This document shows, one piece after another, positions 46,339 through 54,460 of a DNA stretch of 64,000 bases. Numbering within the stretch: the stretch's first letter is position 1; every line of letters starts with the position of its first letter. A program made the position numbers and the translations under genes. A model generated the notes under the pieces. The model saw nothing but the letters and a program-made list of their open reading frames with translations. It was not told the origin of the DNA and did not search any database. The DNA lies in NCBI RefSeq assembly GCF_947493865.1, contig NZ_CANLTC010000012.1:1-64000 (forward strand). The letters run 5' to 3'. Source of the DNA: an uncultured Halomonas sp. (GTDB taxonomy: Bacteria; Pseudomonadota; Gammaproteobacteria; Pseudomonadales; Halomonadaceae).

Positions 46339-47598
46339 CTAAACGGCCGTGGCATCATCGAAGCGGTCCACCTGGCGCAGCGGCTTGAAGGCACTCATCC
46401 AGATAGCCACCACCGCCAGCGTGCCGATACCGCCGATCACCGCCGCCGGCACCGCACCAAACCAGGCCGCGCTGGTGCCGGCACGAAATTCGCCGAGTTC
46501 GTTGCTTGAGCCGATGAACAGCATGTTGACGGCATTCACCCGACCGCGCATCTCGTCTGGGGTGGCGAGCTGGATCAGGGTCATGCGGATGTTGACGCTG
46601 ATCATGTCCGCGGCACCGGCAACGAGCAGCGCTGCAAACGACACCCAGAATACCGTCGAAAGCGCGAACACCAGATTGGCGACACCAAAGATCGCCACCG
46701 CCGCAAACATCACCAGGCCCACATGGCGCTTGATGCTATGCAGGCCCAGGTAGAGGCCCATCAGCAGGGCGCCGATGGCAATGGCGCTGCGTAGTGCGCC
46801 CAACCCTTGGGGGCCGACATGCAGGATTTCCTGGGCATAGATGGGCAGCAGGGCGACAACGCCCCCCAGCAGCACGGCGAATAGATCCAGGGAGATGACG
46901 CCCAGAATGATGGGCTTGGCACGGATATAGCCGATGCCAGCGGTAAAACGTTTCCAGGCGGTCGATTCCATCTGCTTGAATGTTTGTTCATAAAGCACGG
47001 GAACGCGGATCAGCAGCAGCAAGGCCAGCAGGAAGCAGCCCAGACACACCGCGTAGGCCAGGCTGCCGCCGTAGGCGTACAGGATGCCGCCCAGAAGCGG
47101 CCCCCCGATCACGGCGATCTTCATGATCGAGCTGTTCAGGGCGATCGCCTTGGCAAGCTGATCGCGTGGCACGATTTGAGGCAGCAGGCTCTGCAGGGTA
47201 GGGCCGGTAAAGGCTCGGGCACAGCCGAACAGCGCCAGAACCGCATAGTAGAGCGTCACATCCACCGTCGGGGACAAGGATAGCCCCAGCAGCAGTGCGC
47301 TACACAGCGCCTGCAGCGCCCAGCTCAAATGGAGGATGCGCTTGCGATCAAAGCGATCGACCAGATCCCCGGCAGGGAGCAGCAACAGCACCATGGGCAG
47401 AAACTGCGCCAAGCCTACATAGGCCAGCGCCAACGGGTCCTGGGTGATGTCGTAGACCTGCCAGGCGACCACCACCGCCTGAATCTGCATGGCAAACACA
47501 GCCGCCAGGCGTGACACGAGAAAGGAAAGAAAACCGGGCTGGCGATGGACAGGGATGTCGTCGGGTTCGTCGCGCAAATGGGGTATGTCGGAATGCAT
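46339..47598 (-). CDS. MFS transporter, EntS-like
   Basis: 419 residues, about ten to twelve transmembrane helices. The N-terminal MFS motif is DLVDRFDRKRIL, and FAMQIQAVVVAWQVYDITQDPLALAYVGLAQFLPMVLLLLPAGD matches the DHA3/EntS-type exporters. The substrate is unknown; no siderophore genes are near. ATG 47598 is the first ATG. It is divergent from the extensin-like gene. Confidence 0.9.
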   Translation of the reverse strand: MHSDIPHLRDEPDDIPVHRQPGFLSFLVSRLAAVFAMQIQAVVVAWQVYDITQDPLALAYVGLAQFLPMVLLLLPAGDLVDRFDRKRILHLSWALQALCSALLLGLSLSPTVDVTLYYAVLALFGCARAFTGPTLQSLLPQIVPRDQLAKAIALNSSIMKIAVIGGPLLGGILYAYGGSLAYAVCLGCFLLALLLLIRVPVLYEQTFKQMESTAWKRFTAGIGYIRAKPIILGVISLDLFAVLLGGVVALLPIYAQEILHVGPQGLGALRSAIAIGALLMGLYLGLHSIKRHVGLVMFAAVAIFGVANLVFALSTVFWVSFAALLVAGAADMISVNIRMTLIQLATPDEMRGRVNAVNMLFIGSSNELGEFRAGTSAAWFGAVPAAVIGGIGTLAVVAIWMSAFKPLRQVDRFDDATAV

Positions 47599-47754
47599 CA
47601 AAAGAAGCCAGTCAATGTGACGAGTATGCGATTTCAGGCGCGCCGGATAATCCTGTTACCCGCTAAGCGCTGCTTTGCTGATAAAACAACCAGCCCTGGA
47701 ATCGAGTAGTCTAACTGACATACGCTGGTAGCGCTTACCGACCGTTGGACACCC

Positions 47755-48450
47755 ATGCGCATCAACCTTTTGATTCTGCTCTTGATCGTCATCGGCATCG
47801 GCTTCGACAAGCAGTGGTGGACGATCCCGCGAGAGTGGGCGCCCTGGCAGCCGCTGCGGGTCACCGATCCGCTGACGCCGGTTACCCAGTGGAAGCTTTC
47901 GCGCCTCAAGAATAATCGTGACGGCTGCCTGGCGGCGTTGGAGACCGCTCCCGACGGGACTTTAGACTACACACCGCTCAATGATTACACGCCGGTTGCA
48001 GGCTGCCCACTCACCAACGTGGTGCGAGTTCAGCGCGGCGAAGCAGCGTTCAACCGCAGCTTCGTGGCCTCCTGCCCCTTGGCGTTGACCTGGACGCTTT
48101 ACGAACAGCATCGCCTGCAGCCGCTGGCGCGGGAAATCTTTGGCCAGTCGATTTCTCGGGTACAGCACTACGGCAGCTTCGCCTGCCGCAATATCTATGG
48201 GCGCGAAAAAGGGCGGCGCAGCGAACACGCCAGCGCCGCAGCGCTGGATGTGGCGTCGTTTCGGCTCGAGGATGGCCAACGTATCGAGGTCTTGAAGGAT
48301 TGGGGCAGCGAAGGGAAAGCAGGAGCGTTTCTCAAGCGTGCCCAGGAAGATGCTTGTGGCCTGTTCGGTACGGTGCTTGGGCCAGAATACAATGCCGCTC
48401 ATGCCAATCATTTTCATCTGGGCATGCGCGGCATGAGTTTCTGTCGATAA
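47755..48450 (+). CDS. Extensin-like C-terminal domain protein
   Basis: 231 residues with an N-terminal hydrophobic signal anchor (residues 3-17). The body matches bacterial Extensin_C proteins: GCPLTNVVRVQRGEAAFNRSFVASCPLALTW, QHYGSFACRNIYG, SEHASAAALDVASFRLEDG and a terminal HFHLG. The H/D pattern resembles the LAS (VanY/M15-like) metallopeptidase fold, so a cell-wall role is likely. It lies just upstream of the guaA remnant. Confidence 0.88.
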   Translation: MRINLLILLLIVIGIGFDKQWWTIPREWAPWQPLRVTDPLTPVTQWKLSRLKNNRDGCLAALETAPDGTLDYTPLNDYTPVAGCPLTNVVRVQRGEAAFNRSFVASCPLALTWTLYEQHRLQPLAREIFGQSISRVQHYGSFACRNIYGREKGRRSEHASAAALDVASFRLEDGQRIEVLKDWGSEGKAGAFLKRAQEDACGLFGTVLGPEYNAAHANHFHLGMRGMSFCR

Positions 48451-48471
48451 ATGGATTCCGATCTATCGCAC

Positions 48472-48585
48472 GCCTTGAAAACCATTGGTTTCGTGACCAC
48501 TCGTTGGGCGCATTTATCCTGCGAACTACTGCAGAAAGTCTCGAATCGCATCATCAATGAGAACGGTGGTGTATTGCGGATAAGC
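48472..48585 (+). pseudogene. guaA: guaA (GMP synthase) C-terminal remnant
   Basis: The reading gives [15 protein letters not shown], then [14 protein letters not shown], then NGGVLRI. GMP synthase ends in [26 protein letters not shown], and [20 protein letters not shown]. The WAHL and VSNRIINE blocks align without gaps over about 37 residues, with about half identical. The final [11 protein letters not shown] is absent, and the rest of guaA is not present upstream. The 3' end of guaA is a known integration site for genomic islands, so this may be a scar of such an event. Confidence 0.7.
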
Positions 48586-48708
48586 TGGTTAGAGGGGGCG
48601 AAGTGTGGCGCAAACGCTTGCGACAAGCGCCATAGCCGGAACTTTGGAGAAGACGGCGGGATCCAGTCTTGTAAAAGGCACAATGCTGAAGAAACATTTA
48701 CCGTATCC

Positions 48709-48717
48709 TGATAGAAT
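48709..48717 (+). promoter_or_regulatory. Extended -10 promoter element of the arabinan-type operon
   Basis: TGATAGAAT is an extended -10 about 40 bases before the first gene. The hexamer 17 bases upstream is a weak -35. This would give a short leader for the whole operon. Confidence 0.35.
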
Positions 48718-48756
48718 CCCGGCCAAAATGCCATCTATCGCAGGGTTGCCTTGTAT

Positions 48757-49629
48757 ATGCGGTCAGTTTTCGAGCTGCTCCGGCCACACCAGTACCTCAA
48801 GAACGGCTTCGTGTTCCTTGGTCCCTTGTTTGCCCACCAGTGGGATGTTGTAACGCTAAGCCAAGCACTGCTGGCTTTCCTGGCGTTTTGCTGCATGGCC
48901 AGTGCGGTCTATGTGCTTAATGACATCATGGACATCGAGGCAGACCGTGCTCATCCCGTGAAGTGTCGACGCCCGCTCCCTAGCGAGGCCATTTCCCTTA
49001 GCACAGCCAAGCGGTTGCTGGGTGGGCTGGTGGTCGCTTCAGTACTGCTTTCGCTGCTGGTCAGCGGATGGGTGACGCTTTTTGTGACGGCCTATTTCGT
49101 CATCAATATCTTCTACTCCTGGCACTTCAAGCATGTCGTGATACTCGACGTGTTCCTGATCTCCTCCGGCTTCATGTTGCGCATTCTGGCCGGCACAGTG
49201 GGCCTGGGTATCGCGCCTTCCGCGTGGCTGCTGCTATGTGGTCTGATGGTCACGCTGTTTCTTGGCTTTGCCAAGCGTCGCGCCGAGCTACTGATGCTGG
49301 AGAGTACCGAACAAGGCAACGGAAGGCTGACCCGCCGCGTACTGGATGACTATAGTCCGGCCATGCTCGAGCAGTTCATTGCTGTTACCGCCGCCTGTAC
49401 GGTTCTTGCGTACGGCCTCTACACGGTCTCTCCGGAGACGATTGCCCTGCACGGGAGCGATGGACTGATCTACACCGTGCCCTTCGTGATATACGGCATC
49501 TTTCGCTATCTCTACCTGTTGCATCATCGATCCAAAGGCAATGATACGGCCAAGGATTTAGTCACTGACCGCCATCTGCTGGTTACCGTCGCGGCCTGGG
49601 TGGTCTCGACCTTGTGGGTTCTATCATGA
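48757..49629 (+). CDS. UbiA-family polyprenyl-phosphate phosphoribosyltransferase (DPPR synthase-like)
   Basis: 290 residues with about eight to nine membrane helices. The prenyltransferase-type acidic motif NDIMDIEAD (N55, D56, D59, D63) and RRPLPSEAIS (about 71-80) match the mycobacterial UbiA that moves 5-phosphoribose from PRPP to decaprenyl phosphate, rather than the quinone enzymes; the DxxxD-type second motif region is NIFYSWHFKHVVILDVFL. In a Gram-negative the lipid would be undecaprenyl phosphate. Start ATG 48757; TTG 48751 is an alternative with a closer AGGG. The stop overlaps the next gene as ATGA. The first committed step of the proposed pathway is inferred from family and operon. 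Confidence 0.87.
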   Translation: MRSVFELLRPHQYLKNGFVFLGPLFAHQWDVVTLSQALLAFLAFCCMASAVYVLNDIMDIEADRAHPVKCRRPLPSEAISLSTAKRLLGGLVVASVLLSLLVSGWVTLFVTAYFVINIFYSWHFKHVVILDVFLISSGFMLRILAGTVGLGIAPSAWLLLCGLMVTLFLGFAKRRAELLMLESTEQGNGRLTRRVLDDYSPAMLEQFIAVTAACTVLAYGLYTVSPETIALHGSDGLIYTVPFVIYGIFRYLYLLHHRSKGNDTAKDLVTDRHLLVTVAAWVVSTLWVLS

Positions 49630-50597
49630 CGGCAGCGGTGAACTACCTGGAAGGATGGCGGCTACGGGCACTGATCCTTTCTATCGTGACGGCGACCGCT
49701 GGCTACCTGGCCTTTTCCTTGTGGGGCGGCTGGGAAGAAGTGGTCGCCGCCTTCGTGCAGATTGGCCTGATAGGAACGCTGATCGCCCTGAGCCTGTCGC
49801 TGGTGAACTACGGGCTGCGCTTCGCGCGCTGGCAGCTCTACCTTTCGCAGCTGGGCTATGCCGTGGCCTGGCCACCGAGCCTGCGGATCTATCTCAGCGG
49901 CTTTGCCCTGACCACTACGCCCGGTAAGGCGGGTGAAGCCTTCCGAGGGGTGCTCCTCAAACAGCACGGGGTGCCGTTCCCGGTGACCTTCGCCGCTTTT
50001 ATCAGCGAGCGCCTCTCCGATCTTGTCGCCATCGTGCTGCTCACCCTGGTAGGCCTGGCCCAGTATCCCCAGGCGCGAGGTATCGTGCTTGCCGGGGTGC
50101 TGGGGATCGTGGTGGTGCTGGCCTGCCTGTCGAGCCAGACGTTGCTGAACCGGCTGCACCATTGGGCCTCGGCTCGTCAGGGTAAACTGGTGGTTCTTGT
50201 CGCCCATGGCAGCGAGATGCTGAGGGGCGCGCGTCGCTGCCATCGCCCCGGACTGCTGGCGGTTGCTACGGTGATCAGCGTGGTTGCCTGGGGAGCCGAG
50301 GCGCTGGCCTTCTACTGGATGCTGGGCTGGCTCGGCGCCGACATCTCGTTGTCGTTCGCCATCTTCGTCTATGCGCTTTCAATGCTGGCCGGCGCCCTGA
50401 GCTTTCTGCCGGGAGGTCTGGGCGGGGCAGAAGCGGTGATGGTCTCGCTGCTGGTTCTCAAGGGCATGACCATGCCCGCCGCTATCGCGGCGACGGTATT
50501 CATCCGTCTGGCGACGCTCTGGTTTGCCGTGGTGATCGGCCTGATAGCCCTGATCCGAAGTCGCCACGGTGAGGCGCCTGTGGAGGACACCGCATGA
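49626..50597 (+). CDS. Flippase-like (LPG synthase TM-domain) membrane protein
   Basis: 323 residues with about eight transmembrane helices. Contains the family blocks TPGKAGEAFRGVLL, ERLSDLVAIVLL and FLPGGLGGAEA, as in LPG_synthase_TM (UPF0104/YbhN) proteins. Some relatives move lipid-linked intermediates. Here it lies between the phosphoribosyltransferase and the epimerase genes with ATGA overlaps on both sides, so a role in moving the lipid-linked pentose across the inner membrane is a reasonable inference. ATG 49626 is chosen over GTG 49614. Confidence 0.83.
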   Translation: MTAAVNYLEGWRLRALILSIVTATAGYLAFSLWGGWEEVVAAFVQIGLIGTLIALSLSLVNYGLRFARWQLYLSQLGYAVAWPPSLRIYLSGFALTTTPGKAGEAFRGVLLKQHGVPFPVTFAAFISERLSDLVAIVLLTLVGLAQYPQARGIVLAGVLGIVVVLACLSSQTLLNRLHHWASARQGKLVVLVAHGSEMLRGARRCHRPGLLAVATVISVVAWGAEALAFYWMLGWLGADISLSFAIFVYALSMLAGALSFLPGGLGGAEAVMVSLLVLKGMTMPAAIAATVFIRLATLWFAVVIGLIALIRSRHGEAPVEDTA

Positions 50598-51895
50598 CCG
50601 CCCCGCGTTCCTGGAACCGTCTGCCGTATGTGGCACCCGAGGCGATTCATGCGCTAACCCAGCGCACTGCAGTCGTGCCGGAAAGCCTGCCCAGACCACT
50701 GCTGGCCTACGGTAACGGGCGCAGTTACGGCGATGTCTGCCTGACCGAACAGGGCACCCTGCTGCTGACGCGAGGGCTCGACCGCTTTATCGAGTTCGAC
50801 CCTCAGCGTGGCGTGCTGCGTTGTGAGGCCGGGGTGACCCTGGGCGAGATCCTCACCCTAGTAGTGCCCAGAGGCTGGTTCCTGGCCAGTACGCCGGGAA
50901 CACGACTGGTCACGGTCGGCGGCGCGGTCGCCAACGACGTGCACGGCAAGAACCATCATGCCGTGGGCAGCTTCGGCCACCATGTGCGCGCCCTGGAACT
51001 GTGGCGCAGCGACGGCAGCGTCATTGAGTGCCGGCCGGAGAACGACAACCGCTGGCTCTCGGCGACCATCGGTGGTCTGGGCCTGACTGGCCTGATTCGC
51101 TGGGTCGAGCTTCAACTGATGCCCATCCAAAACCCTTGGATGTGGGTCGAGTCGCAGCGCTTCGGTAATCTCGACGAATTCTGGGCACTCAACCAGCGTG
51201 CCGAGTCTTGCTGGCCCTATACCGTGGCCTGGATCGACTGCCTGGCCAAAGGCAATGCCCAGGGACGGGGCATTCTTCTGGCTGGCCAGCATGCGTCGGC
51301 ACAAACGGAACTGCCGACGTTCAAGGAAGGCAGCAAGCGTTTTCCCTTTGATCCACCGTTCTCGCTGGTCAATGGCCTGAGCCTGCGCGCCTTCAATACT
51401 CTTTACTACCGGCAGCCCGTGACGCCCCAGGGCTCACTGACCCACTACGTGCCGTACTTTTACCCGCTCGACGCCATTCAGGACTGGAACCGCATCTATG
51501 GACGACGTGGCTTCTACCAGTATCAGTGCGTGATTCCGCCTCGCGAGGCCGAGGCCGCTACTGCAGCGCTGCTCGATACTATTTCCAGGCGCGGGGAAGG
51601 CTCGTTTCTCGCTGTGCTCAAGACCTTCGGACACAAACCCTCGCTGGGCATGCTGTCGTTCCCGCGCCCCGGCACCACCCTGGCGCTGGACTTTCCCAAC
51701 CGGGGCGACAAGACCCTGGGCCTATTGGAGGAGCTGGATGCCATTGTGCGCGAGGCCGGCGGCACTCTCTACCCCGGCAAGGACGCCCGCATGTCGGCGA
51801 CCCTGTTTCAGTCCGGCTATCCCCAGTGGGAAGCCTTCAACGACTACGTCGATTCCAGCTTTTCTTCTCGATTCTGGCAGCGTGTAACCTCATGA
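50594..51895 (+). CDS. DprE1-like FAD-dependent decaprenylphosphoryl-ribose 2-oxidase
   Basis: 433 residues. FAD-binding PCMH domain with YGNGRSYGD, then PGTRLVTVGGAVANDVHGKNHHAVGSFG, which closely matches mycobacterial DprE1, including the flavin-linked His (H117 in DVHG). The C-terminal half has the substrate-site Lys in LYPGKDAR (K396). Where mycobacterial DprE1 has the benzothiazinone-reactive Cys387 (GWNICVDFP), this protein reads GTTLALDFP with A364. It oxidises the 2-OH of lipid-linked ribose in the family's known role. Both ends overlap neighbours as ATGA. Confidence 0.92.
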   Translation: MTAPRSWNRLPYVAPEAIHALTQRTAVVPESLPRPLLAYGNGRSYGDVCLTEQGTLLLTRGLDRFIEFDPQRGVLRCEAGVTLGEILTLVVPRGWFLASTPGTRLVTVGGAVANDVHGKNHHAVGSFGHHVRALELWRSDGSVIECRPENDNRWLSATIGGLGLTGLIRWVELQLMPIQNPWMWVESQRFGNLDEFWALNQRAESCWPYTVAWIDCLAKGNAQGRGILLAGQHASAQTELPTFKEGSKRFPFDPPFSLVNGLSLRAFNTLYYRQPVTPQGSLTHYVPYFYPLDAIQDWNRIYGRRGFYQYQCVIPPREAEAATAALLDTISRRGEGSFLAVLKTFGHKPSLGMLSFPRPGTTLALDFPNRGDKTLGLLEELDAIVREAGGTLYPGKDARMSATLFQSGYPQWEAFNDYVDSSFSSRFWQRVTS

Positions 51896-52647
51896 ATTCC
51901 CTCAAGCGTGTGATTGTTTTCGGTGCAACCTCGGCCATTGCCGAGTACACCGCCCGACAGCTGGTCGCCCAGGGCGCCTCTCTCTACTGCGTGGGCCGTA
52001 ACCGCGACAAGCTGATGGCCCTGATCGATGATCTCAAGGTGCGAGCCAGCGACCACCAGCACATCGATGGCGAGGTGGCGGATCTGACCGACAGCGGCCA
52101 ACATGCCCACCTCATCGATACCGCCGAACAGGTGCTCGGCGGTATCGACGGCGTGCTGATCGCTCACGGCACCCTGCCGGATCAGCAGGCCTGCCAAGCT
52201 GATGCTGCCAAGACCCGGCAGGAGATCGAGATCAACGCCCTGAGCGTGATCAACCTGCTGACGCTGCTGGCCAATCGTCTCGAACAGCAGCGGCACGGCG
52301 TAATCGCCGTAATCAGTTCGGTGGCTGGTGACCGAGGGCGGCAGAGCAACTACGTCTATGGCGCCGCCAAGGGCATGCTATCCATCTTCCTGCAAGGTTT
52401 GCGCAACCGTCTGGTCAAGGCCAGCGTGGACGTGGTGACCATCAAGCCCGGCTTCGTGGATACTCCCATGACCGCCGAGTTCGACAAGTCCGGGCCGCTG
52501 TGGGCCAAGCCAGAGCAGATCGCCAAGGGCATCATCAAGGCCATGCAGAAGGGCAAGGGCGAGGTGTACCTACCCTGGTTCTGGTGGGGCATCATGCTGA
52601 TCATCAAGCATATTCCTGAAGCTATCTTCAAACGGATGTCGTTATGA
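51892..52647 (+). CDS. DprE2-like short-chain dehydrogenase
   Basis: 251 residues of SDR fold: cofactor site FGATSAIAEY near the N-terminus, HGTLPDQ, active Ser in VISSVAGDRGRQ and YVYGAAKG with the YxxxK pair. Its closest role in this context is DprE2, which reduces the 2-keto lipid intermediate to give the arabinose epimer. ATG 51892 overlaps the oxidase stop as ATGA, which excludes the longer frame starting at 51526. It overlaps the phosphatase gene by 4 bases. Confidence 0.9.
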   Translation: MNSLKRVIVFGATSAIAEYTARQLVAQGASLYCVGRNRDKLMALIDDLKVRASDHQHIDGEVADLTDSGQHAHLIDTAEQVLGGIDGVLIAHGTLPDQQACQADAAKTRQEIEINALSVINLLTLLANRLEQQRHGVIAVISSVAGDRGRQSNYVYGAAKGMLSIFLQGLRNRLVKASVDVVTIKPGFVDTPMTAEFDKSGPLWAKPEQIAKGIIKAMQKGKGEVYLPWFWWGIMLIIKHIPEAIFKRMSL

Positions 52648-53285
52648 ATCAGCTTCCTGAATCCGATACTCGTCCCGTCGCGTTTTTCGACTTTGACGGA
52701 ACCTTGACGACCGGCGATACCCTGATGCCGTTTCTCAAGTACGTCGTCGGCACGCCGACCTACTACGCCAAGTTGGCCTTGGTCAGTCCAGTACTGGCCG
52801 CCTACTTCGCCAAGCTGCTACGCAACGACATCGCCAAGCAGATCGTGCTCAAGCAATATCTTGCCGGTTATCACATCGATGAACTGTTCGAGTTGGGTCA
52901 GCGCTTCAGTGACGAAGTGATCCCTGACATGCTGCGACCCGAGGGTATGGAACGTCTTCGCTGGCACCAGGATCAAGGGCATGAGTGCGTACTGGTCAGT
53001 GCATCGATGGATGTTTATCTGAACGCTTGGGCAAGGCGAGAAAATTTTCTCAGCGTAATATGTACAAGCTTGAATTTTGATGATGAAGGTTTTTTTCAAG
53101 GAAAGATTACAGGCAAAAACTGTTATGGCGATGAGAAAGTAGAGAGAATTAAAAAAATTGCTTATTTGTCCGGTAAAAAAAACACGTACGCTTATGGGGA
53201 TACAGCAGGTGATATTGAAATGCTGAAATTTGCAGAAAAGGGTTTTTTGTTAAATATCAAAAAAAACAGGTTTGAAAATGTTTGA
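52644..53285 (+). CDS. HAD-IB phosphatase, candidate lipid-linked phosphoribose phosphatase; GC junction inside the gene
   Basis: 213 residues: motif I FFDFDGTLT (D16, D18), motif II VLVSASMDVYL, motif IV AYGDTAGDIEML. It is similar to the SerB-type HAD-IB group. In this operon it would remove the 5-phosphate from the phosphoribosyl lipid, a step done by a different family in mycobacteria. Codons and base composition switch abruptly near residue 133 (base 53040), from GC-rich to very AT-rich, marking a recombination joint, with a GAGAAAATTTTCTC palindrome right there. Overlaps both neighbours. Confidence 0.85.
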   Translation: MNQLPESDTRPVAFFDFDGTLTTGDTLMPFLKYVVGTPTYYAKLALVSPVLAAYFAKLLRNDIAKQIVLKQYLAGYHIDELFELGQRFSDEVIPDMLRPEGMERLRWHQDQGHECVLVSASMDVYLNAWARRENFLSVICTSLNFDDEGFFQGKITGKNCYGDEKVERIKKIAYLSGKKNTYAYGDTAGDIEMLKFAEKGFLLNIKKNRFENV

Positions 53286-54414
53286 GAGTATTGAAAAAAT
53301 TGTTCAGATGCGGTTGTTGAAATTATTTTATGCTATTTGTTTTTCAGTCTATGTTCTATTTAATGCTGTGAGTCATCCAGCTAATAATTGGGATATGATT
53401 GGATATGTAGCTTCCGTTGTTAGTTCGAACGGTTTTGAAGGTGAAGAACTTAGGAAAAGAACGTATGATGACGTAAAAAGCTATGTTCCAGCTCCTGTAT
53501 ATGAAGTAATGACTTCAGGGGACTATTATAGAGAGGTTGTGTATAGCGATCCCGAGTCACTGTCTCAGCAGTTGCCATTCTATAAAATAAGATATCTTTA
53601 CATAAAATTCATTTCATTGTTGTCGACATTTACAGAAAGCATATCACAGGCCACGGTATATACTAGTGCTTTATTTGCATTTTTGATAAGCATGACTACG
53701 GCTTGGTATTTTTCTAAGCTAGGAAGTTTTTATTATATTTACCCATTTTTATTGCTGCCAATTGGGCTTTTGCCAATAGCCACCTTGTCTACGCCAGATA
53801 CAATGGCCACTTTTTTTGCTTTCCTGTCGGTTATGCTATATAAAAACAAAAGGGTTCTTTCTCTTTTGATTTTGGCCGTTCTTCCTCTAATTAGAACTGA
53901 TTTTATAATATTGGTTTTTCTTCTTCTTTTGGTGAGGTTTTATCAAGGAGGTAGAAGGCAAGAGTACATTTTTTTTGCGATGGCCTTTTTTGCATATTTT
54001 ATAACAAATACAATGGCAGATAACTATGGTCACCTTATGATATTTAATTTCACGCTTATACCAAACGAGCTTCGCCCGTATCCAGAAGAAATGGTTATGT
54101 CTCATGCAGTTAAGGATTATTTGAGGGCATACATGGCAGGAGGTTATTCTTTAATTGTTAGAGGGGAGTTTTTTATTGCAATTGCTAGTTTTTCATTGGT
54201 TGTTAAAGACTTTGCAAGTAAGGATGTTCGGTACTCAACGCTAATTTCTTTAGTAGGGTTGTTGTTTTTGTTTATTCACTTTTTGGCATTCCCGGCAGCT
54301 TTTCAAAGAACATATTTGGCTTCTAATTTAATAATGTTGTATTTTTTGGCGTATAGGTTTTATTTTCAAGGAGATTTATCCTTAAAAGATAGTGGAAAAT
54401 TTTTAAGTAGTTAG
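53278..54414 (+). CDS. AT-rich polytopic membrane protein, candidate GT-C-type arabinofuranosyltransferase
   Basis: 378 residues with about nine to eleven transmembrane helices. After the first helix a hydrophilic stretch holds NNWDMIGYVASV (D39), placed like the catalytic acidic residue of the first extracytoplasmic loop in GT-C enzymes. No family is certain. The composition is far more AT-rich than the rest of the window. Its start (ATG 53278; TTG 53272 possible) overlaps the phosphatase stop. As the last gene of a lipid-pentose operon, a glycosyltransferase is the most likely role, but this is inference. Confidence 0.65.
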   Translation: MFESIEKIVQMRLLKLFYAICFSVYVLFNAVSHPANNWDMIGYVASVVSSNGFEGEELRKRTYDDVKSYVPAPVYEVMTSGDYYREVVYSDPESLSQQLPFYKIRYLYIKFISLLSTFTESISQATVYTSALFAFLISMTTAWYFSKLGSFYYIYPFLLLPIGLLPIATLSTPDTMATFFAFLSVMLYKNKRVLSLLILAVLPLIRTDFIILVFLLLLVRFYQGGRRQEYIFFAMAFFAYFITNTMADNYGHLMIFNFTLIPNELRPYPEEMVMSHAVKDYLRAYMAGGYSLIVRGEFFIAIASFSLVVKDFASKDVRYSTLISLVGLLFLFIHFLAFPAAFQRTYLASNLIMLYFLAYRFYFQGDLSLKDSGKFLSS

Positions 54415-54460
54415 CTGTCGGGGCCCGCGTGATTAACCACGTGAGCTCTGGCACTTAGTC

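Larger units (their letters stand above)
48451..48756. other. Gap before the arabinan-type operon, holding a guaA remnant and a promoter-like element
   Basis: Contains a decayed guaA 3' fragment (48472-48585) and an extended -10 (48709-48717). Bases 48586-48708 show no gene. Confidence 0.6.

Noticed and set aside
48586..48711. Continuation of the ORF beyond the guaA-like part
   Set aside because: After NGGVLRI the translation no longer resembles GMP synthase or any other family; it is treated as decayed sequence.
51526..51891. 122-codon N-terminal extension of the DprE2-like gene
   Set aside because: Lies inside the DprE1-like gene in another frame; the ATGA overlap gives a natural start at 51892.
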